From NCBI RefSeq assembly GCF_003668555.1, contig NZ_RCWN01000001.1, positions 930,001 to 994,000 on the forward strand: DNA of 64,000 nt. Direction: 5' to 3'. Both the position numbers and the translations under genes were made by a program. Each line of letters begins with the position of its first letter. The stretch's first letter is position 1. Source of the stretch: Notoacmeibacter ruber. GTDB lineage: Bacteria > Pseudomonadota > Alphaproteobacteria > Rhizobiales > Rhizobiaceae. The notes below the pieces were generated by a model. It had not been told where the DNA came from. It made no database searches and saw only the letters and a program-made list of their open reading frames with translations. Below are positions 16,053-24,548 of this stretch, one piece after another.

Positions 16053-17699
16053 ATGCTTCAGAGACATATAGCCAGCGCCGATCATTCGGGGGCTAATCTG
16101 CCGGCTGAAGTCGCTTATGGTGCGCCCGCCGGCACGCTTGATATGGAGGAAGAGAAGCGGATCGATCTCTTGGCATTGCTGGGATATGTTATCCGCTGGC
16201 GCTGGTTGATCGCGATTTTTCTGCTGGCCGGCCTTCTTCTTGGTCTCGCCTATTCGGTGATCGCCCCGAAAATGTACCAGGCGACCGCGCGTCTGGAACT
16301 GACCATGCCGATGATTGTTGAGGGAGGAGTTGTGTCCTCTTCGAGGGATCGGCTGACACTGATGAATGCTCTTGAGCACGTTAAAAGCTCTAGAGTGGGA
16401 CAGCGCTTGGTCACGCAGCTCAATCTCGCTCAAAATGACGAGTTTTTGCGCCTTGAAGGCAATCCTAGTCTTTCTAAAATCTTGCGGCGCGCCTTCGGCA
16501 TAGGGGGGAGGGACCTCTCTTCCATGTCGGAGGAGAGACTTGAAAGGCTCGCGCTGGGTAAATACAAAAGCATTGTCAATCCGGTCGCCAAACGCGACAC
16601 CAGTATTATCGACATTCATGTTCGCTTCCCCGATCCGGAAATGGCAGCGCTGATCGCGAATGGTGCAGCGCAGGTCTACGCCAATCAGATCCGCGAATTC
16701 GCCGTCGTATCCAGTCCTCAGCCCCTTGGGGCGGAGATTCTCGAGAGGGCAGTCGCCCCAGGAGCGGCCTATGCTCCGCAAAGAACACTAAGCGTTCTCG
16801 TGACGCTTGTTCTTGCGGGTCTGGCGGCTGCGGCGACGATCTTTCTAATGGAGTTGATGAACAACAAATTCATGACGCCGGAACAGGTGGAGAGCGAACT
16901 GAATGTACCGATTCTCGGTGTTATTCCGTTTTTCAAACCGGCCGATCGCACCTCTCGCGATCTCGACTCGCCGACCTCTGCAATTTCCGAAGCGTATCGA
17001 TCGTTGCGTACGAATCTGACGTTCTTAAGCTCCAATGGAGCGCCCCGCACAGTCGCGATTACCTCGACGGAAGCGGCGGAAGGTAGTTCGTCGGTGGCCC
17101 GGAAGCTTGCTCAGGATTTTTCTGCGCTCGGTCTCAATATTTTGCTGATCGACTGTAATCTGCGGTATCCTAAACAGCATTTCCTTTTCGGTATCGAGAA
17201 TTTGACCGGGCTTTCCGATCTGCTATCCAATAACGACGATGATGTCAGTCTCTCGAGCCTGTTAAACGGGAAAAATGATGGTAGGTCCGCTGCCAAAGTG
17301 TTTCGCGAGACGAGTACGCCGGGGTTGAAATTGATGACCGCAGGCGCAATTCCCTCGAATCCCGTCGATCTGCTTGCTTCCTCTCGTATGAGCAAGCTCG
17401 TTGCTGCATTGAGCGACCACTTTGACCTGATTATCTTCGACTGCCCGCCCATCTTGGGGCTCGCCGATGCGCCGTTGATTTCGCGTCTTGCAGAAGGAAC
17501 CGCCATGGTGGTTTCGCAAAAGCAGGTCGCAAGAAAATCCGCGGTTCATGCGGCCCTACGTATTCGCCGGGTCAACGGCCGAATTTTTGGTGCAGTTTTT
17601 AATAAGTATGATGCCGGACGGTCCGAGGGATATCCAAGTCATCACCGGATTTTATACGATTATGGTGGGTGTCAAGGCGCTGATAGCGAGAACATTTGA
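16053..17699 (+). CDS. Wzz/BY-kinase-like polysaccharide chain-length protein with degenerate P-loop
   Basis: About 548 residues. A Wzz-type N-terminal part has a first membrane helix at about 50-70 (WLIAIFLLAGLLLG), a periplasmic region, and a second helix at about 248-270. A cytoplasmic CpsD/CapB-type domain follows. In its Walker A the expected GKS/T is GSS: the sequence reads TSTEAAEGSSSVA, with Ser345 (codon AGT at 17085) where the ATP-binding lysine should be. Walker A' reads LLIDCNLRYP, with Asn for the second Asp. Walker B IIFDCPP (Asp463) remains. Four tyrosines lie near the C-terminus. It probably still shapes polysaccharide length or export, but kinase activity is doubtful. I chose ATG 16053 over GTG 16047 because TGGAGA is correctly spaced for the ATG. 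Confidence 0.85.
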   Translation: MLQRHIASADHSGANLPAEVAYGAPAGTLDMEEEKRIDLLALLGYVIRWRWLIAIFLLAGLLLGLAYSVIAPKMYQATARLELTMPMIVEGGVVSSSRDRLTLMNALEHVKSSRVGQRLVTQLNLAQNDEFLRLEGNPSLSKILRRAFGIGGRDLSSMSEERLERLALGKYKSIVNPVAKRDTSIIDIHVRFPDPEMAALIANGAAQVYANQIREFAVVSSPQPLGAEILERAVAPGAAYAPQRTLSVLVTLVLAGLAAAATIFLMELMNNKFMTPEQVESELNVPILGVIPFFKPADRTSRDLDSPTSAISEAYRSLRTNLTFLSSNGAPRTVAITSTEAAEGSSSVARKLAQDFSALGLNILLIDCNLRYPKQHFLFGIENLTGLSDLLSNNDDDVSLSSLLNGKNDGRSAAKVFRETSTPGLKLMTAGAIPSNPVDLLASSRMSKLVAALSDHFDLIIFDCPPILGLADAPLISRLAEGTAMVVSQKQVARKSAVHAALRIRRVNGRIFGAVFNKYDAGRSEGYPSHHRILYDYGGCQGADSENI

Positions 17700-17923
17700 T
17701 TTTTTGGCATAATGGAAGCCGCTCGTTTTTAGCCAATGGCGGGATCTGTGTCGCCGCTGCACCGGTCACGAGCCTTCCTGACTTCAACAAGGAAGCCGCT
17801 TACGGGCAGACAATCGTCGGTGTTAACCCGGTTTTCCTTCTTGGTGGCGCAATCATAACCGCCGGCATCGCGTCGACCGTAACGTCGGCGCTTGATGACG
17901 ATGATGACGATGCCAGCGATTGA
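17696..17923 (+). CDS. Small membrane peptide with acidic Asp-rich tail, coupled to the chain-length gene
   Basis: A 75-residue reading frame whose TTG start overlaps the upstream stop as TTGA (17696-17699), the pattern of translational coupling. The C-terminal half has one probable membrane helix (VFLLGGAIITAGIASTVTSAL, given as the descriptive segment around residues 46-66) rich in small residues, followed by six aspartates and ASD. A rho-independent terminator begins 26 bases after the stop. I do not recognise a named family; small proteins with a helix and Asp-rich tail occur beside exopolysaccharide export genes in other alphaproteobacteria. No strong ribosome site is visible, so the start is uncertain. 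Function unknown. Confidence 0.55.
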   Translation: MIFWHNGSRSFLANGGICVAAAPVTSLPDFNKEAAYGQTIVGVNPVFLLGGAIITAGIASTVTSALDDDDDDASD

Positions 17924-17949
17924 TACCTGGCGCTGAAGGTCTTTCGAGA

Positions 17950-17973
17950 GGCGGCCATCGGGCCGCCTTTTTT
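17950..17973 (+). terminator. Rho-independent terminator after the polysaccharide kinase/peptide genes
   Basis: A perfect 7-bp stem GGCGGCC / GGCCGCC (17950-17956 and 17961-17967) with a four-base loop is followed by six T. Weak A-T/G-T pairs extend it downward. It separates the chain-length gene and small peptide from kpsF. Confidence 0.88.
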
Positions 17974-18142
17974 GTTGGCGCTTTTCCCCAAGTCTGGCTG
18001 ACGATCATCTGGCAGAGAGGCCGGCGGGACGGTTTTGCCAAAATGATGCGGCTGCTTTATGCGCCTGTCGTAAGGGCGCATCGAACGCATGCGCGATTCA
18101 GAAGCTTCAAATGGCGAAGGCCGAACTTTTTTGAGGGCGAAA

Positions 18143-19159
18143 ATGACGATGGCCGAACAGCAGATGAGCGATCGCACGGATGTGGCGGAGACCGAAAGCC
18201 TCGCTAAGGTAGGGCGCTTGACGATAGCGGTCGAGATCGCAGGGCTTCAACATCTGCAGGATTCATTATCCGATGAATTTGCGCAAGTTGTTGCCAAAAT
18301 TCGCGACTGTCCGGGCCGCGTGATCGTTGTCGGTGTCGGAAAATCGGGCCATATCGGTAACAAGATCGCGGCGACCTTTGCATCGACCGGCACGCCGGCT
18401 TTCTTTGTGCATGCTGCCGAAGCTGCGCATGGCGACCTCGGCATGATCGAACAGAACGATGTTGTTCTCTGCTTGTCCAATTCCGGTGAGAGCGCTGAAT
18501 TCAAACCGATCCTGCAGTTTTGCCGGCGGTTTTCGATCACGATGATTGCGATGACCTCCGCGCCGCACTCGTCGCTGGGCAGGTACGCCGATCTGCTATT
18601 GCTTCTGCCCAAAGCAGAGGAGGCATGTCCTATGGGGCTAGCCCCGATGACATCGACCACCATGATGCTGGCCATGGGGGATGCTCTGGCGTCCGCGCTG
18701 ATGCGGTCGAAGGGCTTCGCCCGCGACGATTTCGCCAAGTTTCATCCGGCCGGCAAGCTGGGCGCACAGCTTCTGCGGCTGCGCGAAGTGATGGAGATGT
18801 ATCCCGATCGCGTGAAGTTGCCGACTGTCGACCTCGCCACCCCCATGAGGGACGTCATCGCGACGATAACCGCCGGCCGTTGCGGCTTGACCGCTGTCAC
18901 GGACGCCGATGATGTCATCGTCGGCGTGGTCACGGACGGCGATTTGCGGCGAGCGCTGACCGGAAGGGAGAGCTTCGACAAGACCGCCGAGCAGATGATG
19001 ACCCGCGATCCGATTTCGATCGATATTGAGAGCCTGGCCGTCGAAGCCCTGAACCTCTGTCACAACAAGCGTCTCGGCGCCGTCTTTATTCGCGACGAAT
19101 CGGGCGCAGTCGTTGGCGCGGCCCACCTGAAGGACCTGCTGGAGCTTGGTATCGCCTAA
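18143..19159 (+). CDS. kpsF: D-arabinose-5-phosphate isomerase (KpsF/GutQ family)
   Basis: About 338 residues. The N-terminal SIS domain has VVGVGKSGHIGNKIAATFASTGTPAFFVHAAEA as a continuous descriptive block (key motif GKSGHIGNK), HGDLGM, LSNSGES, and the CPMGLAPMTSTTMML segment. Two CBS domains occupy the last 120 residues (ATPMRDVIATI, GVVTDGDLRRAL, AEQMMTRDP). The enzyme makes arabinose-5-phosphate from ribulose-5-phosphate, the first step to Kdo for LPS or capsule. The ATG at 18143 has GAGGG at good spacing; a longer frame from 18089 lacks support. It is isolated from other Kdo genes and ends 49 bases from the convergent sdaA. Confidence 0.94.
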   Translation: MTMAEQQMSDRTDVAETESLAKVGRLTIAVEIAGLQHLQDSLSDEFAQVVAKIRDCPGRVIVVGVGKSGHIGNKIAATFASTGTPAFFVHAAEAAHGDLGMIEQNDVVLCLSNSGESAEFKPILQFCRRFSITMIAMTSAPHSSLGRYADLLLLLPKAEEACPMGLAPMTSTTMMLAMGDALASALMRSKGFARDDFAKFHPAGKLGAQLLRLREVMEMYPDRVKLPTVDLATPMRDVIATITAGRCGLTAVTDADDVIVGVVTDGDLRRALTGRESFDKTAEQMMTRDPISIDIESLAVEALNLCHNKRLGAVFIRDESGAVVGAAHLKDLLELGIA

Positions 19160-19208
19160 GGCGCTTTCGCGGATCGGTTCGTGTCGAGACTTCGACGAAA
19201 CGCCGACA

Positions 19209-20627
19209 TCAGCATTCCGGAAGGTTGACCGCGATCCCGCCGCGTGAGGTTTCCTTGTAGCTGTCATTCATGTCGCGACCGGTCTGCAACATCACGCGAA
19301 TACAGTTGTCGAGCGGCATGAAGTGCGTTCCGTCACCGCGTAATGCCAGTGCGGCGGCAGAGACCGCCTTGATTGCACCGAGCGCATTGCGTTCGATGCA
19401 CGGCACCTGAACCAGTCCGCCCGCCGGGTCGCATGTCATGCCGAGATGATGTTCGAGGGCGATTTCAGCCGCATTCTCGATCTGTGCATTGGTTCCGCCA
19501 AGAGCTGCGCAAAGGCCGGCCGCCGCCATCGCTGCCGCACTGCCGACTTCGCCCTGGCACCCGACTTCTGCCCCGGAAATGGAAGCATTTGCCTTGATAA
19601 TGCCGCCGATCGCCGCGGCCGTCAGGAGAAAGTCGCGGTGCAGCTTGACGGAGAGCCCTCCGCAATGGTCCTGCCAGTAGCGCAGGACAGCAGGCAATGT
19701 GCCCGCAGCGCCATTCGTGGGGGCGGTAACCACCCTGCCGCCAGCCGCGTTCTCCTCGTTGACAGCCATGGCATAGACACTCAGCCATTCATTGGCGACA
19801 TGCGGCATCTGCTGGTTGGTAAAGCGCTCGGCCTCGAGTTTTTCGTGAATGTCTCTGGCCCGCCGCCGGACCTTCAATCCGCCGGGGAGAATCCCCGTCT
19901 CGGTCAGGCCCCTTTGGATACATCCATTCATCGCATCGGCAATCGCGTCGAGACGCTCATCCAGCTCCTCCTCGCTTGTTCCGCGCGCTTTTTCGTTGGC
20001 GCGTTTCATGGCGGCGATGGAAAGACCCGAAGCCTGGCCCATGGCGAGCATCTCGTCGGAAGACAGGAAGGGGTAGGGGACCTTGACCTCTGGTTGATCG
20101 GAGGGGCCAGCCGGAGACCCCTCTTCCTCCTGGGCATCGAACTCAGTTTCGCTCAACACGAATCCGCCGCCGACCGAATAATAGGAGCTGACAAGTAGCG
20201 GGCTGCCAGCGTCGTCGACGGCGCGGAAGATCATGCCGTTGGCATGGCGCTCGAGGGGCGGTCCATAATCGAAGACCAAGTCGCCTTCCGGATCGAAACG
20301 GATCGGCGGAAGTCCATCGACGTGAAGCTGTTTGCTTTCATGCAGGCGGGCGATCAAAGCCTCGGCCTCGTCGGGGTCGAGGGTTTCCGGTTCCTGGCCA
20401 AGAAGTCCGAGCCAGACGGCCCGGTCGGTCGCATGGCCCTTGCCCGTAAAAGCGAGCGACCCATGGAGGGAAACCTGGATAGCGGCCGGCTTATCGTCGT
20501 CTCCTGCAGAAGCACTGTACGTCCGTAGCTCCGCCAGGAAACGGCTGGCCGCGACCATCGGCCCCATCGTGTGGGACGATGATGGTCCGATGCCGTGTTT
20601 GAAGATTTCGAAGACGGAGATGAACAT
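19209..20627 (-). CDS. sdaA: L-serine ammonia-lyase (single-chain, iron-sulfur type)
   Basis: A 472-residue L-serine dehydratase that converts L-serine to pyruvate and ammonia using a 4Fe-4S cluster. The N-terminal beta domain starts [24 protein letters not shown], described in parts: [11 protein letters not shown] then PSSSHTMGP. The C-terminal alpha domain has [21 protein letters not shown] and [17 protein letters not shown], with three cysteines for the cluster. It lies 60 bases downstream of soxG on the same strand and so appears to be the last gene of soxBDAG-sdaA. There it would turn serine, formed from sarcosine-derived glycine and C1 units, into pyruvate. Confidence 0.96.
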   Translation of the reverse strand: MFISVFEIFKHGIGPSSSHTMGPMVAASRFLAELRTYSASAGDDDKPAAIQVSLHGSLAFTGKGHATDRAVWLGLLGQEPETLDPDEAEALIARLHESKQLHVDGLPPIRFDPEGDLVFDYGPPLERHANGMIFRAVDDAGSPLLVSSYYSVGGGFVLSETEFDAQEEEGSPAGPSDQPEVKVPYPFLSSDEMLAMGQASGLSIAAMKRANEKARGTSEEELDERLDAIADAMNGCIQRGLTETGILPGGLKVRRRARDIHEKLEAERFTNQQMPHVANEWLSVYAMAVNEENAAGGRVVTAPTNGAAGTLPAVLRYWQDHCGGLSVKLHRDFLLTAAAIGGIIKANASISGAEVGCQGEVGSAAAMAAAGLCAALGGTNAQIENAAEIALEHHLGMTCDPAGGLVQVPCIERNALGAIKAVSAAALALRGDGTHFMPLDNCIRVMLQTGRDMNDSYKETSRGGIAVNLPEC

Positions 20628-20687
20628 GGCCTCACCGCAGCTTGCACGAACAGAACAACTGCGGAGGAGAAAATCCTTCGCAGAGGA

Positions 20688-21242
20688 TCAGAGACCGGCG
20701 CGAAGCTCCGCCTGGCCGATATGCAGAAGCTCCACCGCATGCGGAGCGAAAGAGCGCCATATATCCATGCGAAAACGCTGCTCACCGTCACGCCAGAGGA
20801 TAACCGAGGCATTGTCGAATATGGTTCGTACGGCAGCGCCGACGGGCAGTCGCTCGAGGTCACGCGGGCAACCCATCGACAGCAGTGTCAGCGCATCCGG
20901 TCCATCGAGCATGACGGACAGTTCGCGGTCACTGATATTGCTCAGGCTATGCGGCGTCGTTTCATAAATCGCGGCGAGGGCCGATCCGATATTGCCTGCT
21001 TCGCTTTCCGGCGCTGTGACAAGCCACTCATCGGGCCCGAGGCAAAGTACGTCGCGTTCACCGACAGATTCCCGTCGGCCGATCTTCTGCGGCAGTTCAA
21101 CCCCGAGCGCACGGCCCAGTTCATCGATCGACTCAGCCCGGGCGCGAAGCGAGAAGCGGGCTTGCGGCGGCAACGTCTCCACGCGGGTGGAGCCTTGCAC
21201 CGTCTTCATTTCATTCTGCGTGTCGAGACTCATGGCATCCAT
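20688..21242 (-). CDS. soxG: Sarcosine oxidase, gamma subunit
   Basis: A 184-residue small subunit of heterotetrameric sarcosine oxidase, with the gamma-subunit/GcvT-like fold: ETLPPQARFSLRARAES near residue 22, CLGPDEWLV near 72, and SVMLDGPDALTLLSMGCPRDL near 108 (each motif given in brief). It follows the soxA stop by five bases. Two possible starts (ATG at 21242 and an internal ATG three codons later) differ trivially. The subunit bridges the alpha and beta chains of the complex. Confidence 0.92.
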   Translation of the reverse strand: MDAMSLDTQNEMKTVQGSTRVETLPPQARFSLRARAESIDELGRALGVELPQKIGRRESVGERDVLCLGPDEWLVTAPESEAGNIGSALAAIYETTPHSLSNISDRELSVMLDGPDALTLLSMGCPRDLERLPVGAAVRTIFDNASVILWRDGEQRFRMDIWRSFAPHAVELLHIGQAELRAGL

Positions 21243-21247
21243 CCGTT

Positions 21248-24241
21248 TCAGAGCTTCACACGCTCGCCTTCGGGGTCGTAGAAGGTGGTCGACGTTATGG
21301 TGGCGCGGTGCACACCGTCCGGCATCGGCACGTAAACCGTTTCGCCCATTTTCGTCCGTCCATCCTCGATGAGAGCCATGGCGATCGACCGGCCGAGCGC
21401 GGCACTACGATAGGACGACGTAACGTGGCCGAGCATCTTCATCGGTTTCGGCTGGTCCGGGTCGGCGACGATCTGTGCGCCTTCGTCCAGCTTGATGGTG
21501 CCGTCCTCCGTTTGCAGGCCGACCAGCTGCTTGCGGCCGTCGGCCACGAGGTCGGGCCGCTTCAAAGAACGCATGCCGACAAAGTCCAGCTTCTTCTTTC
21601 CGACGGCCCAGCCGAGTCCGGCATCGTCCGGCGTCACGGTGCCGTCAGTATCCTGCCCGACGATGATGAAACCTTTCTCCGCACGCAGCACATGCATGGT
21701 TTCCGTCCCGTAGGGGCAGATGTCGTACGGCTTGCCCGCTTCCATCAGAGCTTCCCAGACCTGGCGGCCATAGCGTGCGGGCACGTTTACCTCAAAGCCC
21801 AGTTCGCCTGTGAAGCTGAGGCGGAACAGACGGGCCGGAACACCGGCCACGGTGCAGTCGGCAACCGACATGTGCGCGAACGCATCCGCCGAGACGTCCA
21901 GCCCCTCGACAAGAGGCTCTAGAACCTTGCGGGCATTTGGCCCGTTCAGGGCGATGACGGCCCACTGTTCTGTGGTCGAGGTCAGCCAGACCTTCAGGTC
22001 AGGCCATTCGGTCTGGAGATAGTCCTCCATCATGTTGAGAACGCGCGCCGCTCCGCCCGTGGTGGTGGTCACGTGGAACATGTCGTCGCTGAGACGACCG
22101 ATCACACCATCGTCGCGCACATAGCCATCTTCGCCGAGAAGGACGCCGTAGCGCGTACGACCGGGCGCCAGCTTCGTCCACGGATTGGTATACATGCGGT
22201 TCATGAATTCGGCGGCGTCGGGCCCTACAACCTCGATCTTGCCGAGGGTGGATGCATCGAAAATACCGACCGATTCACGGGTGGCGGCGCATTCGCGCGA
22301 GACGGCCGCCTCCATGTCTTCACCCGCTTGGGGGAAATACCAGGCACGGCGCCATTGCGAGACCGGCTCGAACACCGCGCCGTTTTCTTCCGCCCAGCTA
22401 TCGATCGGCGTCTTTCGGGTCACTTCGAAGTGCGAGCCGCGATGATAACCGGCGAAGGTGCCGAATGTCGTCGGCGTATAGGGCGGGCGGAAGGTTGTCA
22501 GGCCGACCTGCGGCGGCGATTTTCCGAGCGCCTCCGATGCGATGAGGAGACCGTTAATGTTCGACAGCTTGCCCTGGTCCGTCGCCATACCGTTCGTAGT
22601 GTAGCGCTTGACGTGCTCGATGGACTTCATGCCTTCGCGCACGGCTAGGCGGATGTCCTTGGCCGTCACATCGTTCTGATAATCGACAAAGGACCTGGTG
22701 TGGCTCGGCTTCTTGTCATTGGGCAGTTCATCGACATTGACCCCGCCACCCGTCCGATCGGCTTCGACAGGGTAGGGGCTGCGTTGCGGCTCGAGGCCCA
22801 GTGCCTCGGCTACGTTCGCACCAGCGTCCGAGCCGTCGGAAAGAACGGCTTCATAGCCCCAGAGGCCACGGCCAGCACCGGCAATCTCGCACTCTTCGGA
22901 CTTGCGATCCGGCAGGAACGCGCCGCCTTCCGGATCCCATTTGAGCGTGCCTTTCGTGTGCGAGAAAAGATGGAGGGAAGGTGTCCATCCGCCCGATACC
23001 AGCAGGCAATCGCACTGCAATGTCCGTCCCTCGCCGATCTTGCCATTCTTGACCGGGTTCACCTTCACGGACCGGATGCGCAGACGACCGGCGGTTTCGG
23101 TGGCAGTGTAGCCGGCAAGCACCTTGATACCGCGCCGTTCCGCTTCTGCCCGAAGATCGCTCCGTGGTTCTTCACGCGTATCGACAATCGCTTCGATCGT
23201 CGTGCCCGCATCCGCAAGATCGAATGCCGCGTACCATGCGCTGTCATGAGCGGTGAGGATGACGGCCCGATCGCCGACACGGACCCCGTAACGGTGCAGA
23301 TAAGTTTGCGCCGCGCCAGCCAGCATGATGCCGGGCCGGTCATTGCCGTTGAAGACGAGAGGCTTTTCAAGCGCGCCCTGAGCAAGAACGACCTGCTTGG
23401 CCCGAACCCGCCACATACGCTCGCGCGGTGCGCCCTCCGGCACCTCGTCCAGATGGTCGGTTAGGCGTTCGGCCAGACCGATCATGTTCTGGTGGTAATA
23501 GCCGATCGCGGTCGTCCGCGTCATCAGTTTCACGCCGAGCTCGGCGAGTTCGCCAAGCGAATGATCGAGCCAGCCCCAGGCTTTCTTTCCGTCAATCGTG
23601 ACGGCGGGATCGGCGAGGAGCGAGCCACCCATTTCGGGATTTTCATCGACAAGAATGACGCGTGCGCCGGCTCTGGCCGCAGAAAGGGCCGCCGCAATGC
23701 CAGCGGGTCCTGCTCCAACGACGAGCAGATCCGTATGAGCGTAGCGGGACGCGTAGGTGTCCGGATCAAGCTCTGTCGGCGGGCGGCCAAGGCCAGCCGC
23801 GGCGCGAATGACCGGCTCATAGACCTTGTCCCAGAAACTGCGCGGCCACATGAATGTCTTGTAGTAGAAACCGGCCGAGAACAGCATATGCAGGCGATCA
23901 TTGATCGCGCCGACATCGAATTTGAGGTTGGGTGAACGGTTCTGGCTTTCGGTTACGAGGCCTTGCCGCAGTTCCTGAACCGTCGCGCGCGTGTTCGGCT
24001 CGAACCGGCTTTTATCGCGCGCTGTGCCGATCAGCGCGTTGGGCTCTTCCGATCCGGCGGTAAGAGGACCCCTTGGCCGATGGTATTTGAAAGAGCGGCC
24101 CATGAGATGGACGCCGTGCGCCAGGAGCGCTGAGGCGACAGTGTCGCCGCGCAGCCCGGTATAGCTCTTCCCATCGAAGGTGAAACGCACCGGAGCATCG
24201 TGGTTGACGCGGCCGGCACCCTTGACGCGATAAGCGCTCAT
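21248..24241 (-). CDS. soxA: Sarcosine oxidase, alpha subunit
   Basis: A 997-residue subunit. The N-terminal 2Fe-2S-ferredoxin-like region (about 15-100) includes FTFDGKSYTGLRGDTVASALLAHG in outline, with no cluster cysteines, as in this family. The NAD-binding domain has VVGAGPAGIAAALSAARAGA near 175. The last ~380 residues are a GcvT-like aminomethyltransferase domain that binds tetrahydrofolate (RTRYGVLLGEDGYVRDDGV, GELGFEVNVPA). The complex demethylates sarcosine to glycine, passing the one-carbon group to tetrahydrofolate and making hydrogen peroxide. Its ATG overlaps the soxD stop (ATGA on the minus strand, 24241-24238). The length matches the family. Confidence 0.97.
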   Translation of the reverse strand: MSAYRVKGAGRVNHDAPVRFTFDGKSYTGLRGDTVASALLAHGVHLMGRSFKYHRPRGPLTAGSEEPNALIGTARDKSRFEPNTRATVQELRQGLVTESQNRSPNLKFDVGAINDRLHMLFSAGFYYKTFMWPRSFWDKVYEPVIRAAAGLGRPPTELDPDTYASRYAHTDLLVVGAGPAGIAAALSAARAGARVILVDENPEMGGSLLADPAVTIDGKKAWGWLDHSLGELAELGVKLMTRTTAIGYYHQNMIGLAERLTDHLDEVPEGAPRERMWRVRAKQVVLAQGALEKPLVFNGNDRPGIMLAGAAQTYLHRYGVRVGDRAVILTAHDSAWYAAFDLADAGTTIEAIVDTREEPRSDLRAEAERRGIKVLAGYTATETAGRLRIRSVKVNPVKNGKIGEGRTLQCDCLLVSGGWTPSLHLFSHTKGTLKWDPEGGAFLPDRKSEECEIAGAGRGLWGYEAVLSDGSDAGANVAEALGLEPQRSPYPVEADRTGGGVNVDELPNDKKPSHTRSFVDYQNDVTAKDIRLAVREGMKSIEHVKRYTTNGMATDQGKLSNINGLLIASEALGKSPPQVGLTTFRPPYTPTTFGTFAGYHRGSHFEVTRKTPIDSWAEENGAVFEPVSQWRRAWYFPQAGEDMEAAVSRECAATRESVGIFDASTLGKIEVVGPDAAEFMNRMYTNPWTKLAPGRTRYGVLLGEDGYVRDDGVIGRLSDDMFHVTTTTGGAARVLNMMEDYLQTEWPDLKVWLTSTTEQWAVIALNGPNARKVLEPLVEGLDVSADAFAHMSVADCTVAGVPARLFRLSFTGELGFEVNVPARYGRQVWEALMEAGKPYDICPYGTETMHVLRAEKGFIIVGQDTDGTVTPDDAGLGWAVGKKKLDFVGMRSLKRPDLVADGRKQLVGLQTEDGTIKLDEGAQIVADPDQPKPMKMLGHVTSSYRSAALGRSIAMALIEDGRTKMGETVYVPMPDGVHRATITSTTFYDPEGERVKL

Positions 24242-24537
24242 TCGCCTGCCTCCAGCGTGGCCAGGTCCGGACGGTCTTTGCCGGCCTTGTAGGTCATCAG
24301 GAACTTGTCGCTGACCGTATCGCGGACAGCGTTAAAGAAACGGCCGCAGCCATGGATGTGGCGCCAGCGCTCGAAATGCGGCCCCTTCGGGTTGGAACGG
24401 ATAAAAAGATAATCGCGCCATTCGTCGTCGGACTGGCCTGACGGGTCGGCTGGGCGGGCAATGTGCGCTTCCCCCGCATAGGCGAACTCCAGCTCCGGTA
24501 ATGTTTCTTCGCAATAAGGGCAGCGGATCAGAAGCAT
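24238..24537 (-). CDS. soxD: Sarcosine oxidase, delta subunit
   Basis: A 99-residue zinc-binding subunit. It starts MLLIRCPYCEETLPELEF, with Cys6 and Cys9, and ends with a HIHGCGRFFN segment giving His and Cys. This is the C-x2-C...H-x3-C zinc site known for SoxD. The FRSNPKGPHFERW-like stretch (IRSNPKGPHFERW) is typical. It sits 11 bases after soxB and overlaps soxA by four bases. Confidence 0.95.
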   Translation of the reverse strand: MLLIRCPYCEETLPELEFAYAGEAHIARPADPSGQSDDEWRDYLFIRSNPKGPHFERWRHIHGCGRFFNAVRDTVSDKFLMTYKAGKDRPDLATLEAGE

Positions 24538-24548
24538 GGGAAGTCCCT

